The notes under the pieces were generated by a model that did not search any database, had not been told where the DNA came from, and saw only the letters and a program-made list of their open reading frames with translations. Of a stretch of 19,294 nt of DNA, positions 1-5,972 are shown one piece after another. The DNA is from Geobacter sp. UBA6169 (GTDB lineage: Bacteria > Desulfobacterota > Desulfuromonadia > Geobacterales > Pseudopelobacteraceae): positions 1 through 19,294 of the forward strand of contig DIUB01000038.1 in the NCBI GenBank assembly GCA_002422265.1. The letters are read 5' to 3'. How positions within the stretch are numbered: position 1 is the stretch's first letter; each line of letters starts with the position of its first letter. The position numbers and the translations under genes were made by a program.

Positions 1-1909
1 GGTGGGCGATATTACCGATCATCTCACCCATGGCGGCCTGACGCCCCTGGCTGATCAGCACCTGATCCTTGGTACGCAGCTCGGCAACCGTCTGCTCAAC
101 CTGCTGCTGCAACGAGCGGTTCAGCTCTTCAAGCTGCTGTTGTTTCAGCTCCAGCTGGGTTTCGGCATATTTGCGGGCAGTAATGTCGTTGATACTGCCT
201 GCCATCCGCAGCGGCTGGCCCGCTGCATCCCGCTCAACCACCTCTCCCCGATCCTCCACCCAGACCACAACACCACTGCCGCTCAGCATCCGGTGAATAC
301 TGCGATAGTGCCCGTCACCATCAAGGGCGGCCTGCACGGCAGCCATCACCCCGGCACGGTCTTCAGGGTGGAGGTATCCGGCAAAGAGCTCAAGCGGGTG
401 TTCCAGCAGCGCATCATCAAGCTGCAGGATCTCGCACCAGCGCCGGTTGTGACGCACCACGCCGGAGTCTATGTACCAGTCCCAGATCCCTTCACCGGTG
501 GCCTTCAACACATAGCTCAGCTGCCGTTCCCGATCCTGCAGCTCAACGGTCCGTTCTGCTACCCGTTGCTCAAGTTCTTCATTGATGGCGTTCAGCTCTC
601 TGAAGCTCTGCTGCAGTGCCTGCTCCATCTGGCTGAAGTTATCCTGCAATCCCTGCTCTTCACTCACCTCGGCCGGTCGCCAGCCGATCTGTTCACCCTG
701 GGCTATCTTGAGCGGCAGCTGGCTGGTTGCCCGGCCCAGCTCCGTAATCGGGGCCAGCAGCCGTCGGCTGAAATAGCGCGACAGTACGATAATCAGGAGC
801 GTCAGCAGCGCCAGCACCCCCAGCAGGATCGAGGTACGGCTGTTAATCAGCTGCAGCGAAGGGGCCAGTGACGCCTCAACCACCAGTCGCAGACCGGTCT
901 CCGGCGCCAGCTCCACCTCGGTGGTGTAGAAGGAACGCAGCCAGCGTTTCATCGCCCCGATCCCTGGTTTGGGGTCAGGAATCCAGTGGCTGACCGCCCC
1001 GCCCACCGGCTCCAGCCTGCCATCGGCCGGAAAGGCAAAAACCTGCCCCGGCATCCGTTCGGTGCTGGTGGTCACCAGCACCCGCCCCTGCCGGTCCAGC
1101 AGGCTCAGGCTGACCGCCCGCTGATTGATGATCCCCCGCATCAGCTTGAGAATGGCCGGATCAGCCGCTGCCTGGCCGTGAACACGGTGGCCTGGGACAT
1201 CTGACCGATGCTCGACGGTCAGCAGATGGTCCAGCATCACTGTACCCACTGCCGCCATCCGGGCCGTATCCTGCTGCAGACGGTGCATCTGCTGCTTGAA
1301 GAGCCAGTTGATATCGGCAAAGGCCAGCACAAAAGCCGGCACCAGCACCAGCCCCTGCAGGATAATCTGCAGCCAGCGCCGCAACGAAGGCAGCGTGCCG
1401 GGGGTGGGCTTCAGGCGCAGGCTGAGCAGAAACAGCACCTCGGCCAGCAGGGTATTGATAATGCCGTTCACCCCCTGCTTCAGGCTGATCAGCAGGGTGG
1501 CCCCGCTGGAGAAGCCCATGACCTGGTGATAAAACAGCCAGACCAGCAGCAGCCCCGCAGTGAACCAGAACAGCACCACCGCAGTAATCAGCTCTATCCG
1601 ACGGCGATAGAGCAGCAACCCGGCAACCAGCGCCTCGGCACTGAAGATAACGATCGCCCAGGGGTGGTGCCACTGCAGCCAGGTACAGGAAGCAGCAATC
1701 AGCGCTGCCAGCAGTCCGCTTGCCGGGCCGTAGCGCAGCAGGGCAAACATGCTGAAGACCGAGCCGAACAGGAAATCGACATTAAAAAACAGCGACAGAT
1801 TGAAATGGTTCGCTGCAAATCCGGCACTCCCCAACAGGAGTGCGGCAACCAGATCACGCCGGTTCATCTGAAAGATGCAGTTCTCCAGCAGACGCTCTTT
1901 CACTGCCAT
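1..1909 (-). CDS. Membrane PAS sensor histidine kinase, partial (C-terminal end outside the window)
   Basis: The frame is open on the minus strand from ATG at 1909 to the window edge, giving 636 residues. The N-terminus (about 15-200) is a multi-helix membrane region of a type often seen in sensor proteins. It is followed by an extracytoplasmic stretch, then a second membrane segment near 358-378 (ILLGVLALLTLLIIVL), a HAMP-like and coiled-coil linker, and a PAS domain near 455-580 (KATGEGIWDWYIDSG). A second coiled coil leads to a HisKA start at 627-636, GEMIGNIAH, whose histidine is the likely phosphoacceptor; the ATPase domain lies outside the window. TGA of the upstream REC-GGDEF gene is followed directly by GTG-ATG (TGAGTGATG), with GGAGG about 8-10 nt upstream, so translation is probably coupled. 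GTG at 1912 is an alternative start. The signal sensed is unknown. It may phosphorylate the adjacent REC domain, but that is inference. Confidence 0.88.
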   Translation of the reverse strand, partial: MAVKERLLENCIFQMNRRDLVAALLLGSAGFAANHFNLSLFFNVDFLFGSVFSMFALLRYGPASGLLAALIAASCTWLQWHHPWAIVIFSAEALVAGLLLYRRRIELITAVVLFWFTAGLLLVWLFYHQVMGFSSGATLLISLKQGVNGIINTLLAEVLFLLSLRLKPTPGTLPSLRRWLQIILQGLVLVPAFVLAFADINWLFKQQMHRLQQDTARMAAVGTVMLDHLLTVEHRSDVPGHRVHGQAAADPAILKLMRGIINQRAVSLSLLDRQGRVLVTTSTERMPGQVFAFPADGRLEPVGGAVSHWIPDPKPGIGAMKRWLRSFYTTEVELAPETGLRLVVEASLAPSLQLINSRTSILLGVLALLTLLIIVLSRYFSRRLLAPITELGRATSQLPLKIAQGEQIGWRPAEVSEEQGLQDNFSQMEQALQQSFRELNAINEELEQRVAERTVELQDRERQLSYVLKATGEGIWDWYIDSGVVRHNRRWCEILQLDDALLEHPLELFAGYLHPEDRAGVMAAVQAALDGDGHYRSIHRMLSGSGVVVWVEDRGEVVERDAAGQPLRMAGSINDITARKYAETQLELKQQQLEELNRSLQQQVEQTVAELRTKDQVLISQGRQAAMGEMIGNIAH

Positions 1910-1912
1910 CAC

Positions 1913-2827
1913 TCAGGCCTCCGCCACCACAACACGGTTGCGCCCGGCAGCCTTGGCCCGGTACATCGCCTCATCAGCCTGCCGGATGCACTCTTCACTA
2001 TCCATCCCGGGCCGGTAGCTGGTCACCCCCAGGCTGATCGTCACCCGCAGCTGCTCTCCCTGCCAATCGGTTGTCTGGTTGCTGACCGCCAGACGCAGCT
2101 TTTCCGCCACCAGCGCGGCACCTTCCCGGTCGGTTTCCGCCAGCAGCACCACAAACTCTTCGCCACCCCAGCGGCCGCAGCAGTCCTCAGTCCGGATACA
2201 GCGGTTAAAGGTCTCGGCCACCTGCTTCAGCACCTGATCACCGGCCAGGTGGGAATAGGTATCGTTAATCAGCTTGAAGTGGTCGATATCGGCAATAATC
2301 ACTGAAAAAGGCACTGCATGGCGCACAGCCCTGCCCTTTTCCGCCTCAAAGCGGATCTCCAGCTCACGCCGGTTGGCCAGCCCGGTCAGCTGATCAGTTC
2401 GGGCAGCAGCGGCCAGGTTCTCGTGGGCCCGCAGTTCAGCCGCACACTCAAGCATCACCGCATGCAGCTGAAAGCCGTTGACCGGCTTGGTAACGTACTT
2501 GCTGACGCCGATGTTGATCGAGTTTTTAAGATAATCAAGCTGCTCAAAGGCGGTCAGCACGATAATCTGCGCGGTGCGGTCAAGCTCCCTGATCTCGCGG
2601 GCCATGGCCAGTCCGTCCATAACCGGCATCAGGATATCGGTAATCACCAGCTGCGGGCGGTGTTCCATAAACGCGGTGAGACCTTCGGCCCCGTTTGGCG
2701 CCACAACCAGTCTGCCCACCAGCCGCTCCAGAAACCGGGTAAACTGGCTGCGGGTATCATCGTCATCCTCAACATACAGCACGGTAAGGCTCTTCAGGTA
2801 CTGCTGATCCGGTCCGGTCGTATTCAT
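1913..2827 (-). CDS. Response regulator with GGDEF output (REC-GGDEF diguanylate cyclase)
   Basis: This 304-residue cytoplasmic protein should make cyclic di-GMP from two GTP under phosphorylation control. An N-terminal receiver domain (about 14-130) has the acidic pair around D21-D24, phosphoacceptor D64 in ITDILMP, T92 and K114 of the TKP motif. The GGDEF domain (about 145-302) opens with the usual DQLTGLANRR linker and has an intact active site, GGEEF at 221-225. An RxxD inhibitory site (RTED, 212-215) sits exactly five residues before it, so product feedback inhibition is expected. The architecture is WspR/PleD-like with a single receiver. The next gene, a membrane histidine kinase, starts 3 nt after its stop, which makes a cognate kinase/cyclase pair likely. 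The ribosome-binding site is weak (GAAAGAAGAG). Confidence 0.92.
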   Translation of the reverse strand: MNTTGPDQQYLKSLTVLYVEDDDDTRSQFTRFLERLVGRLVVAPNGAEGLTAFMEHRPQLVITDILMPVMDGLAMAREIRELDRTAQIIVLTAFEQLDYLKNSINIGVSKYVTKPVNGFQLHAVMLECAAELRAHENLAAAARTDQLTGLANRRELEIRFEAEKGRAVRHAVPFSVIIADIDHFKLINDTYSHLAGDQVLKQVAETFNRCIRTEDCCGRWGGEEFVVLLAETDREGAALVAEKLRLAVSNQTTDWQGEQLRVTISLGVTSYRPGMDSEECIRQADEAMYRAKAAGRNRVVVAEA

Positions 2828-2867
2828 GGCAGGCTCTTCTTTCCAGATTGTCTTTCTGTGTACCGCA

Positions 2868-2895
2868 ACTATAGCAGCAGTTGGTCTTTCTGCAA
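2868..2895 (-). promoter_or_regulatory. Candidate sigma70-type promoter for the REC-GGDEF/kinase operon
   Basis: Read on the minus strand, TTGCAG (2895-2890) is followed after 16 bp by TATAGT (2873-2868), five of six matches to TATAAT. Transcription would start near 2861, about 34 nt before the ATG at 2827. This is a visual match only. The -35 is moderate. Confidence 0.4.
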
Positions 2896-2970
2896 GTCAG
2901 CTGCCGTTATTTCCGGCATCTGATAACCTGCCACAGCAGCTTCATACAACAAAACAGAAACCACCGCAAT

Positions 2971-2984
2971 TTGATCAAGGTCAA
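2971..2984 (+). promoter_or_regulatory. CRP/FNR-family operator upstream of the globin gene
   Basis: TTGATCAAGGTCAA has the TTGAT-N4-(A/G)TCAA form recognised by FNR, DNR and HcpR-type regulators. Extended by two bases on each side it is ATTTGA-N6-TCAAAT, a perfect 6-bp inverted repeat. The centre (2977.5) lies 28.5 bp before a possible -10, TATGGT (3006-3011). This places it near -41 of a start around 3018, the class II activator position. Which family member binds is not decidable here. Confidence 0.65.
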
Positions 2985-3049
2985 ATACACCGGCACCAGC
3001 TCTGGTATGGTACCCTTGCAACCAACCTGCAGCGCCAAAGGAGATGATA

Positions 3050-3454
3050 ATGACCGAGCAACAGATTGAACTGGTACAGAAGTCCTGGGAGAAAGTGGCA
3101 GCGATCCGTGAAGTAGCCGGCAACCTGTTTTACGAGAACCTGTTCAGGAAGGACCCGACGCTGAAGCAGCTGTTCAAGAGCGGCAACATGCAGGAACAGG
3201 GGGCCAAACTGCTGGCCATGATCGGCGCTGCCGTGCATGGTCTTCACAATCTGGACGCCCTGGTTCCCACGGTCCAGGAACTGGGACGCCGCCATGTCGG
3301 CTACGGCGTACAGGACGCCCACTATGCCACCGTGGGCAGCGCCTTGATCGAAACCCTGCGCACCGGACTCGGCACTGATTTTACCCCTGAAACCGAGCAG
3401 GCCTGGCTGGCAGTCTACACCGTGCTGGCCAGCACCATGCAGGAAGCCAAATAG
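3050..3454 (+). CDS. Single-domain globin (bacterial haemoglobin)
   Basis: This 134-residue haem globin has no reductase domain, so it belongs to the single-domain relatives of Vitreoscilla haemoglobin and flavohaemoglobin. Such proteins bind O2 or NO; detoxification of NO or oxygen is the usual proposed role. Visible haem-pocket residues (numbered from the ATG at 3050) are Tyr28 in LFYENLF (B10), Phe42 (CD1), a glutamine near 50 that may be E7, and proximal His82 in GRRHVGYGV. The distal half ends with the usual GLGTDFTPETEQAW helix. Two in-frame ATGs exist at 3044 and 3050. AAGGAG at 3037-3042 is only 1 nt from the first but 7 nt from the second, so 3050 is preferred. It is monocistronic, with a CRP/FNR-type site upstream; its electron donor is not encoded nearby. 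Confidence 0.93.
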   Translation: MTEQQIELVQKSWEKVAAIREVAGNLFYENLFRKDPTLKQLFKSGNMQEQGAKLLAMIGAAVHGLHNLDALVPTVQELGRRHVGYGVQDAHYATVGSALIETLRTGLGTDFTPETEQAWLAVYTVLASTMQEAK

Positions 3455-3474
3455 CGGCCTGTAACAGCTTACCC

Positions 3475-3679
3475 CCCTCCCCGTCCCTCCCCCTCCTGGG
3501 GCGGGAGACAGGCTGATTATTACTCCTCCCTCTCCTGAGGTGGGAGACAGGCTGATTATTACTCCTCCCTCTCCTGAGGTGGGAGACAGGCTGGTTATTA
3601 CTCCTCCCTCTCCTGGGGTGGGAGACAGGATGGTTATTACTCCTCCCCCCAGCGGGGGGAGGTTGGGAGGGGGGGGAAT
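3475..3679. repeat. Four 39-bp tandem repeats in a G/C-biased intergenic element
   Basis: The word GGGAGACAGG recurs at 3503, 3542, 3581 and 3620, a constant period of 39 bp. Each unit runs roughly CTCCTCCCTCTCCTGAGGTG then GGAGACAGGCTGATTATTA with a few substitutions. Within each unit CTCCC and GGGAG can pair around CCTGAGG, so each copy is a small imperfect hairpin. The array ends in CCCCCCAGCGGGGGGAGG, another hairpin. The plus strand is pyrimidine-rich before and purine-rich after each centre. Long minus-strand open frames over it are low-complexity translations of the repeat, not genes. It resembles dispersed intergenic repeats of many bacterial genomes. No spacer diversity is present, so it is not CRISPR. 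Confidence 0.85.
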
Positions 3680-3747
3680 GTTTGACTCCGAAAAATGAGA
3701 TGTTCCATGGTACCAGCTGCAACCAGAAGCATGTGAGCATGACAGAA

Positions 3748-3783
3748 CAATCGCCCGTGGGAGCAGCATCCCATGGGCGATTG
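3748..3783. other. Strong intergenic hairpin, 15-bp stem and 6-nt loop
   Basis: CAATCGCCCGTGGGA pairs with TCCCATGGGCGATTG around a GCAGCA loop, with a single G-T wobble. No T-run follows on either strand, so it is not a canonical Rho-independent terminator. It could be a processed RNA element, a protein-binding site or a remnant of a repeat. The remaining gene-free sequence from 3784 to about 3950 shows no gene; part of it (about 3820-3860) is a degenerate CACGCAACACCGCCACGC-like stretch of the kind seen in dispersed bacterial repeats. Confidence 0.6.
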
Positions 3784-3952
3784 ACGTTTAGAGGCTCGGT
3801 GAAATTGAAAACAGCATTTCCTCACGCAACACCGCCACGCTCGCAACGAAAAACTCACTGCGTCGTTTTGTGAACTGCCTTTTGGGGATAACAACCGTGT
3901 AGGGCGGGGGCCTCAGCAGATCCGTCAGCGACCGGCAAAATGTAAAAAACTG

Positions 3953-3995
3953 GTGACAAGCACTCGTTGCTCTGATATTAGAATATTCGAATATT
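3953..3995 (+). promoter_or_regulatory. Promoter and palindromic operator of the arsR-trxB-selenoprotein operon
   Basis: GTGACA (3953-3958), 17 bp, then TATTAG (3976-3981) is a plausible sigma70-type promoter. A perfect 14-bp palindrome, AATATTCGAATATT (3982-3995), follows immediately and would cover the transcription start. That is where an ArsR-family repressor typically binds its own promoter. AAGGGG (4000-4005) then gives the ribosome-binding site 5 nt before the ATG at 4011. Confidence 0.6.
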
Positions 3996-4010
3996 ATTTA
4001 AGGGGTTGTC

Positions 4011-4361
4011 ATGCCAGCAGTTATAGAAAATTATTGGGTCACTATCCTTAAAGCCCTCGGCCATCCTACCCGCCTGCAGATTGTCATTGAGCTTCTCAAG
4101 GGCACCAAATGCGTGACTGATATCCATGACATTCTGCCAGCTTCTCAGGCAAATATCTCCCAGCACCTTACGGTATTACGCAATGCCCGGATCGTTGATT
4201 TTGCTCAGGACGGTTCCCAACGTTGCTATTACGTCTGCCGTCCAGAACTGGTTGAAGGAGTATTGGAGCTGTTACGCAATGAGCAGCCGGAAAGCAAAGC
4301 GAAAAAAGTCCAATGCTGCCTGCGCAAACCTGAAAACGCAGACGGTCACCAAGCGGCTTGA
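4011..4361 (+). CDS. ArsR-family transcriptional regulator
   Basis: This 116-residue winged-helix repressor is of ArsR/SmtB size. It opens with the family's typical LKALGHPTRLQIVIELL segment (13-29). The recognition helix is SQANISQHLTVLRNARIV (45-62) and the wing follows (QDGSQRCYYV). The classic arsenite site CVCDL is here KCVTDIHD: Cys34 remains but the second cysteine is Thr36. Other cysteines are C72 and C76 flanking the wing, and an adjacent C102-C103 pair in the tail. These could form an alternative metal site or a thiol switch. The palindrome at 3982-3995 is its probable operator, so it should repress the whole downstream run and be released by an unknown inducer. The dsrE-like gene starts 24 nt after its stop. 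Family assignment is firm; the ligand is not. Confidence 0.92.
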   Translation: MPAVIENYWVTILKALGHPTRLQIVIELLKGTKCVTDIHDILPASQANISQHLTVLRNARIVDFAQDGSQRCYYVCRPELVEGVLELLRNEQPESKAKKVQCCLRKPENADGHQAA

Positions 4362-4385
4362 TAAACCGAATCAAGGAGGAGACAG

Positions 4386-4706
4386 ATGAAACTTGCTGTT
4401 GTTATCTCACAGTCAAACGCTGAGCAGGTTTTTACAGCCCTGCGGTTTGCTAACTTCGCACGGGGCAAGAATGATGAAGTGACGGTTTTTTTAACCGCAG
4501 AAGGGGTTGAGGCCGTACGGCTTGACGATCCTCGTTTTGATGTCAAGGGACAAGCAACCAGCTTTGTTCAGCAGGGCGGTACGATTCTCGGTTGTGGTTC
4601 CTGTTTGAAATTACGTGATCTGGCTGGCAGTGACATTTGTACTGTCTCTACCATGCAGGGGCTATATGAGCTGACTGTTACAGCTGACAAGGTCGTTACC
4701 TTCTAG
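4386..4706 (+). CDS. DsrE/DsrF-like small sulfur-relay-type protein
   Basis: This 106-residue soluble protein is alpha/beta throughout and starts MKLAVVISQSNAEQVFTALR, the usual opening of the DsrE/F-like family. Family members carry persulfide on a conserved cysteine or act in sulfur transfer. The likely functional cysteines are C70 and C73 in GCGSCLKLRDL, with a third at C85. The paired CxxC is unusual enough to suggest disulfide exchange rather than simple persulfide carriage. A strong AAGGAGG (4373-4379) precedes the ATG by about 6 nt. It lies between arsR and trxB on the same strand, which ties it to thiol redox. Its stop lies in the first copy of a short duplication, CTAGTTGAAA/T, repeated just before trxB. 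The exact substrate is unknown. Confidence 0.82.
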   Translation: MKLAVVISQSNAEQVFTALRFANFARGKNDEVTVFLTAEGVEAVRLDDPRFDVKGQATSFVQQGGTILGCGSCLKLRDLAGSDICTVSTMQGLYELTVTADKVVTF

Positions 4707-4734
4707 TTGAAATCTAGTTGAAAGGAATATGTTG

Positions 4735-5694
4735 ATGAGTACAACAGAGCATCACCGCTTGATTATCCTCGGTTCCGGCCCCGCCGGTTATACTGCCGCC
4801 GTTTACGCAGCACGAGCAAACCTTAATCCGGTACTGATTGCCGGTCTTCAGCCTGGTGGTCAGCTAACCACCACCACTGAGGTTGACAACTGGCCTGGTG
4901 ACCATGCTGGAGTTGAAGGACCGGACCTGATGGAGCGGATGCGCCAGCATGCCGAGCGGTTTGAGACTCGGATTATCTACGACCAGATTGTAGAAGCCAA
5001 CCTACAGGAACGCCCTTTTGTACTCAAGGGGGACAGCTCCACCTATACCTGTGATGCCCTGATCATCGCCACTGGCGCATCGGCCCAATATCTGGGGCTG
5101 CCTTCTGAGGAAGCCTTCAAGGGAAAAGGGGTGTCAGCCTGCGCCACCTGTGACGGATTCTTCTACCGCAATCTACCGGTAGCTGTAATTGGCGGCGGCA
5201 ATACCGCCGTCGAAGAAGCACTCTATCTGGCCAACATCGCCTCCCATGTCACTCTCGTTCACCGCCGTGATCAGTTTCGATCTGAAAAAATCCTCTCAGA
5301 CAAGATTAAGGCAAAGGCTGCTGAAGGCAAGGTTACTATTGAGTGGTTCCATGTACTGGATGAGGTGTTGGGGGATGATAAAGGTGTCACCGGCATGCGG
5401 ATCAAGGATGTCCGTAACGGCTCCACCAAAGAGATCAGTCTGGAGGGGGTCTTCATCGCCATCGGTCATTCACCCAACACGGCTATCTTTGAAGGACAAC
5501 TTGAGATGCAGGACGGCTACCTTAAAACCAAAGGCGGCTCAGAAGGCTTTGCCACCCAGACAAGCATCCCCGGCGTGTTTGCAGCCGGAGATGTGCAGGA
5601 TCATGTCTACCGTCAGGCAATCACCTCGGCAGGCACCGGCTGCATGGCCGCGCTGGATGCTGAACGCTATCTTGATGGTTTACAACACCAATAA
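4735..5694 (+). CDS. trxB: Thioredoxin reductase (NADPH)
   Basis: This cytoplasmic flavoenzyme passes electrons from NADPH through FAD and an active-site disulfide to thioredoxin. It has 319 residues, matching the low-molecular-weight bacterial TrxB class. Numbering from ATG 4735: the FAD dinucleotide fold is GSGPAGYTAAVYAAR (13-27), the redox motif is CATC (136-139), the NADPH fold is GGGNTAVEEA (153-162) with HRRDQFR (176-182), and the FAD C-terminal motif is GDVQDHVYRQA. The arginine-rich HRR motif favours NADPH over NADH. An ATG at 4729 is only 2 nt from AAAGGA (4721-4726), whereas 4735 is 8 nt away and is preferred. A Geobacter-type genome would normally also have a housekeeping copy, so this may be a dedicated reductase for the selenoprotein encoded 26 nt downstream; that is inference. 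Confidence 0.96.
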   Translation: MSTTEHHRLIILGSGPAGYTAAVYAARANLNPVLIAGLQPGGQLTTTTEVDNWPGDHAGVEGPDLMERMRQHAERFETRIIYDQIVEANLQERPFVLKGDSSTYTCDALIIATGASAQYLGLPSEEAFKGKGVSACATCDGFFYRNLPVAVIGGGNTAVEEALYLANIASHVTLVHRRDQFRSEKILSDKIKAKAAEGKVTIEWFHVLDEVLGDDKGVTGMRIKDVRNGSTKEISLEGVFIAIGHSPNTAIFEGQLEMQDGYLKTKGGSEGFATQTSIPGVFAAGDVQDHVYRQAITSAGTGCMAALDAERYLDGLQHQ

Positions 5695-5720
5695 CCACCA
5701 CAGGAAAGGAGTAGTACCAG

Positions 5721-5954
5721 ATGAAGGTTAAGATTCAGTATTGTGCATCTTGAGGGCATCAGCCCCGAGCAGCGAGTCTCGCTGCTGAACTGAAGGAACA
5801 GGTAAAAACAGCTGACGTAGCAATTGAAGTAGGGCCTCAAAAGAGCGAGTTTGCCGTTTTTGTGGATGAGGTGCAGGTGTTTTCAAGGCTGGAACAGCGC
5901 CGTTTTCCTGAAACTGACGAACTGGTCGAGATCTGTAGTAAAATCGCTCAGTAG
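5721..5954 (+). CDS. SelW/Rdx-family selenoprotein with in-frame TGA as selenocysteine
   Basis: Translation from ATG 5721 gives MKVKIQYCAS, then TGA (5751-5753), then an uninterrupted frame to TAG at 5952-5954: 77 residues with selenocysteine at 11. The motif is C8-x-x-U11, the CxxU centre of the SelW/SelT/SelH (Rdx) thioredoxin-like family. The rest fits that family: a helix (about 17-30), then EFAVFVDEVQVFS (43-55) and RRFPETDELVEIC (60-72), like its beta-hairpin and FP-E ending. A perfect stem-loop lies 14 nt past the TGA (5768-5786). AAAGGAG (5705-5711) is 9 nt upstream. The gene follows trxB by 26 nt. Rdx proteins are proposed thiol/selenol oxidoreductases. The alternative, a point mutation making a pseudogene, is less likely because the TGA falls exactly at the U position and the hairpin is present. 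Confidence 0.9.
5768..5786 (+). promoter_or_regulatory. Candidate bacterial SECIS stem-loop
   Basis: AGCAGCGA and TCGCTGCT form a perfect 8-bp stem around the loop GTC. It starts 14 nt after the TGA at 5751-5753, and its loop G lies 25 nt from the T of that TGA. Bacterial SECIS elements are coding-region hairpins just downstream of the UGA with G (and often U) in the apical loop, read by SelB. Position and loop fit. The 3-nt loop may open to AGTCT. Confidence 0.75.
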
Positions 5955-5972
5955 TACACACGGGAGCCATGT

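Noticed and set aside
2..871. Long plus-strand open frame at the left edge
   Set aside because: It is antisense to the kinase gene, whose minus-strand translation shows clear PAS and HisKA motifs. The plus-strand protein is His/Gln/Leu-rich with no domain.
1208..2305. 365-codon plus-strand open frame
   Set aside because: It overlaps the kinase and the REC-GGDEF gene antisense. Its Gln/His-rich composition is typical of a shadow frame in GC-rich DNA.
3475..3679. CRISPR-like array
   Set aside because: The repeats are directly contiguous at 39 bp with no unique spacers and no cas genes nearby.
2981..3769. 262-codon minus-strand frame over the globin and the repeats
   Set aside because: It runs antisense through the globin and through the 39-bp array, where the protein is just the repeated translation of the repeat.
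3784..3950. Possible transposon or attachment-site remnant after the hairpin
   Set aside because: There is only a vague resemblance to dispersed intergenic repeats; no terminal inverted repeats, transposase fragment or tRNA end could be found.
5721..5954. Pseudogene or nonsense mutation explanation for the TGA
   Set aside because: The stop sits exactly at the U position of CxxU, the remaining frame is intact to a normal stop, and a stem-loop follows at SECIS distance. It is kept as the less likely alternative.
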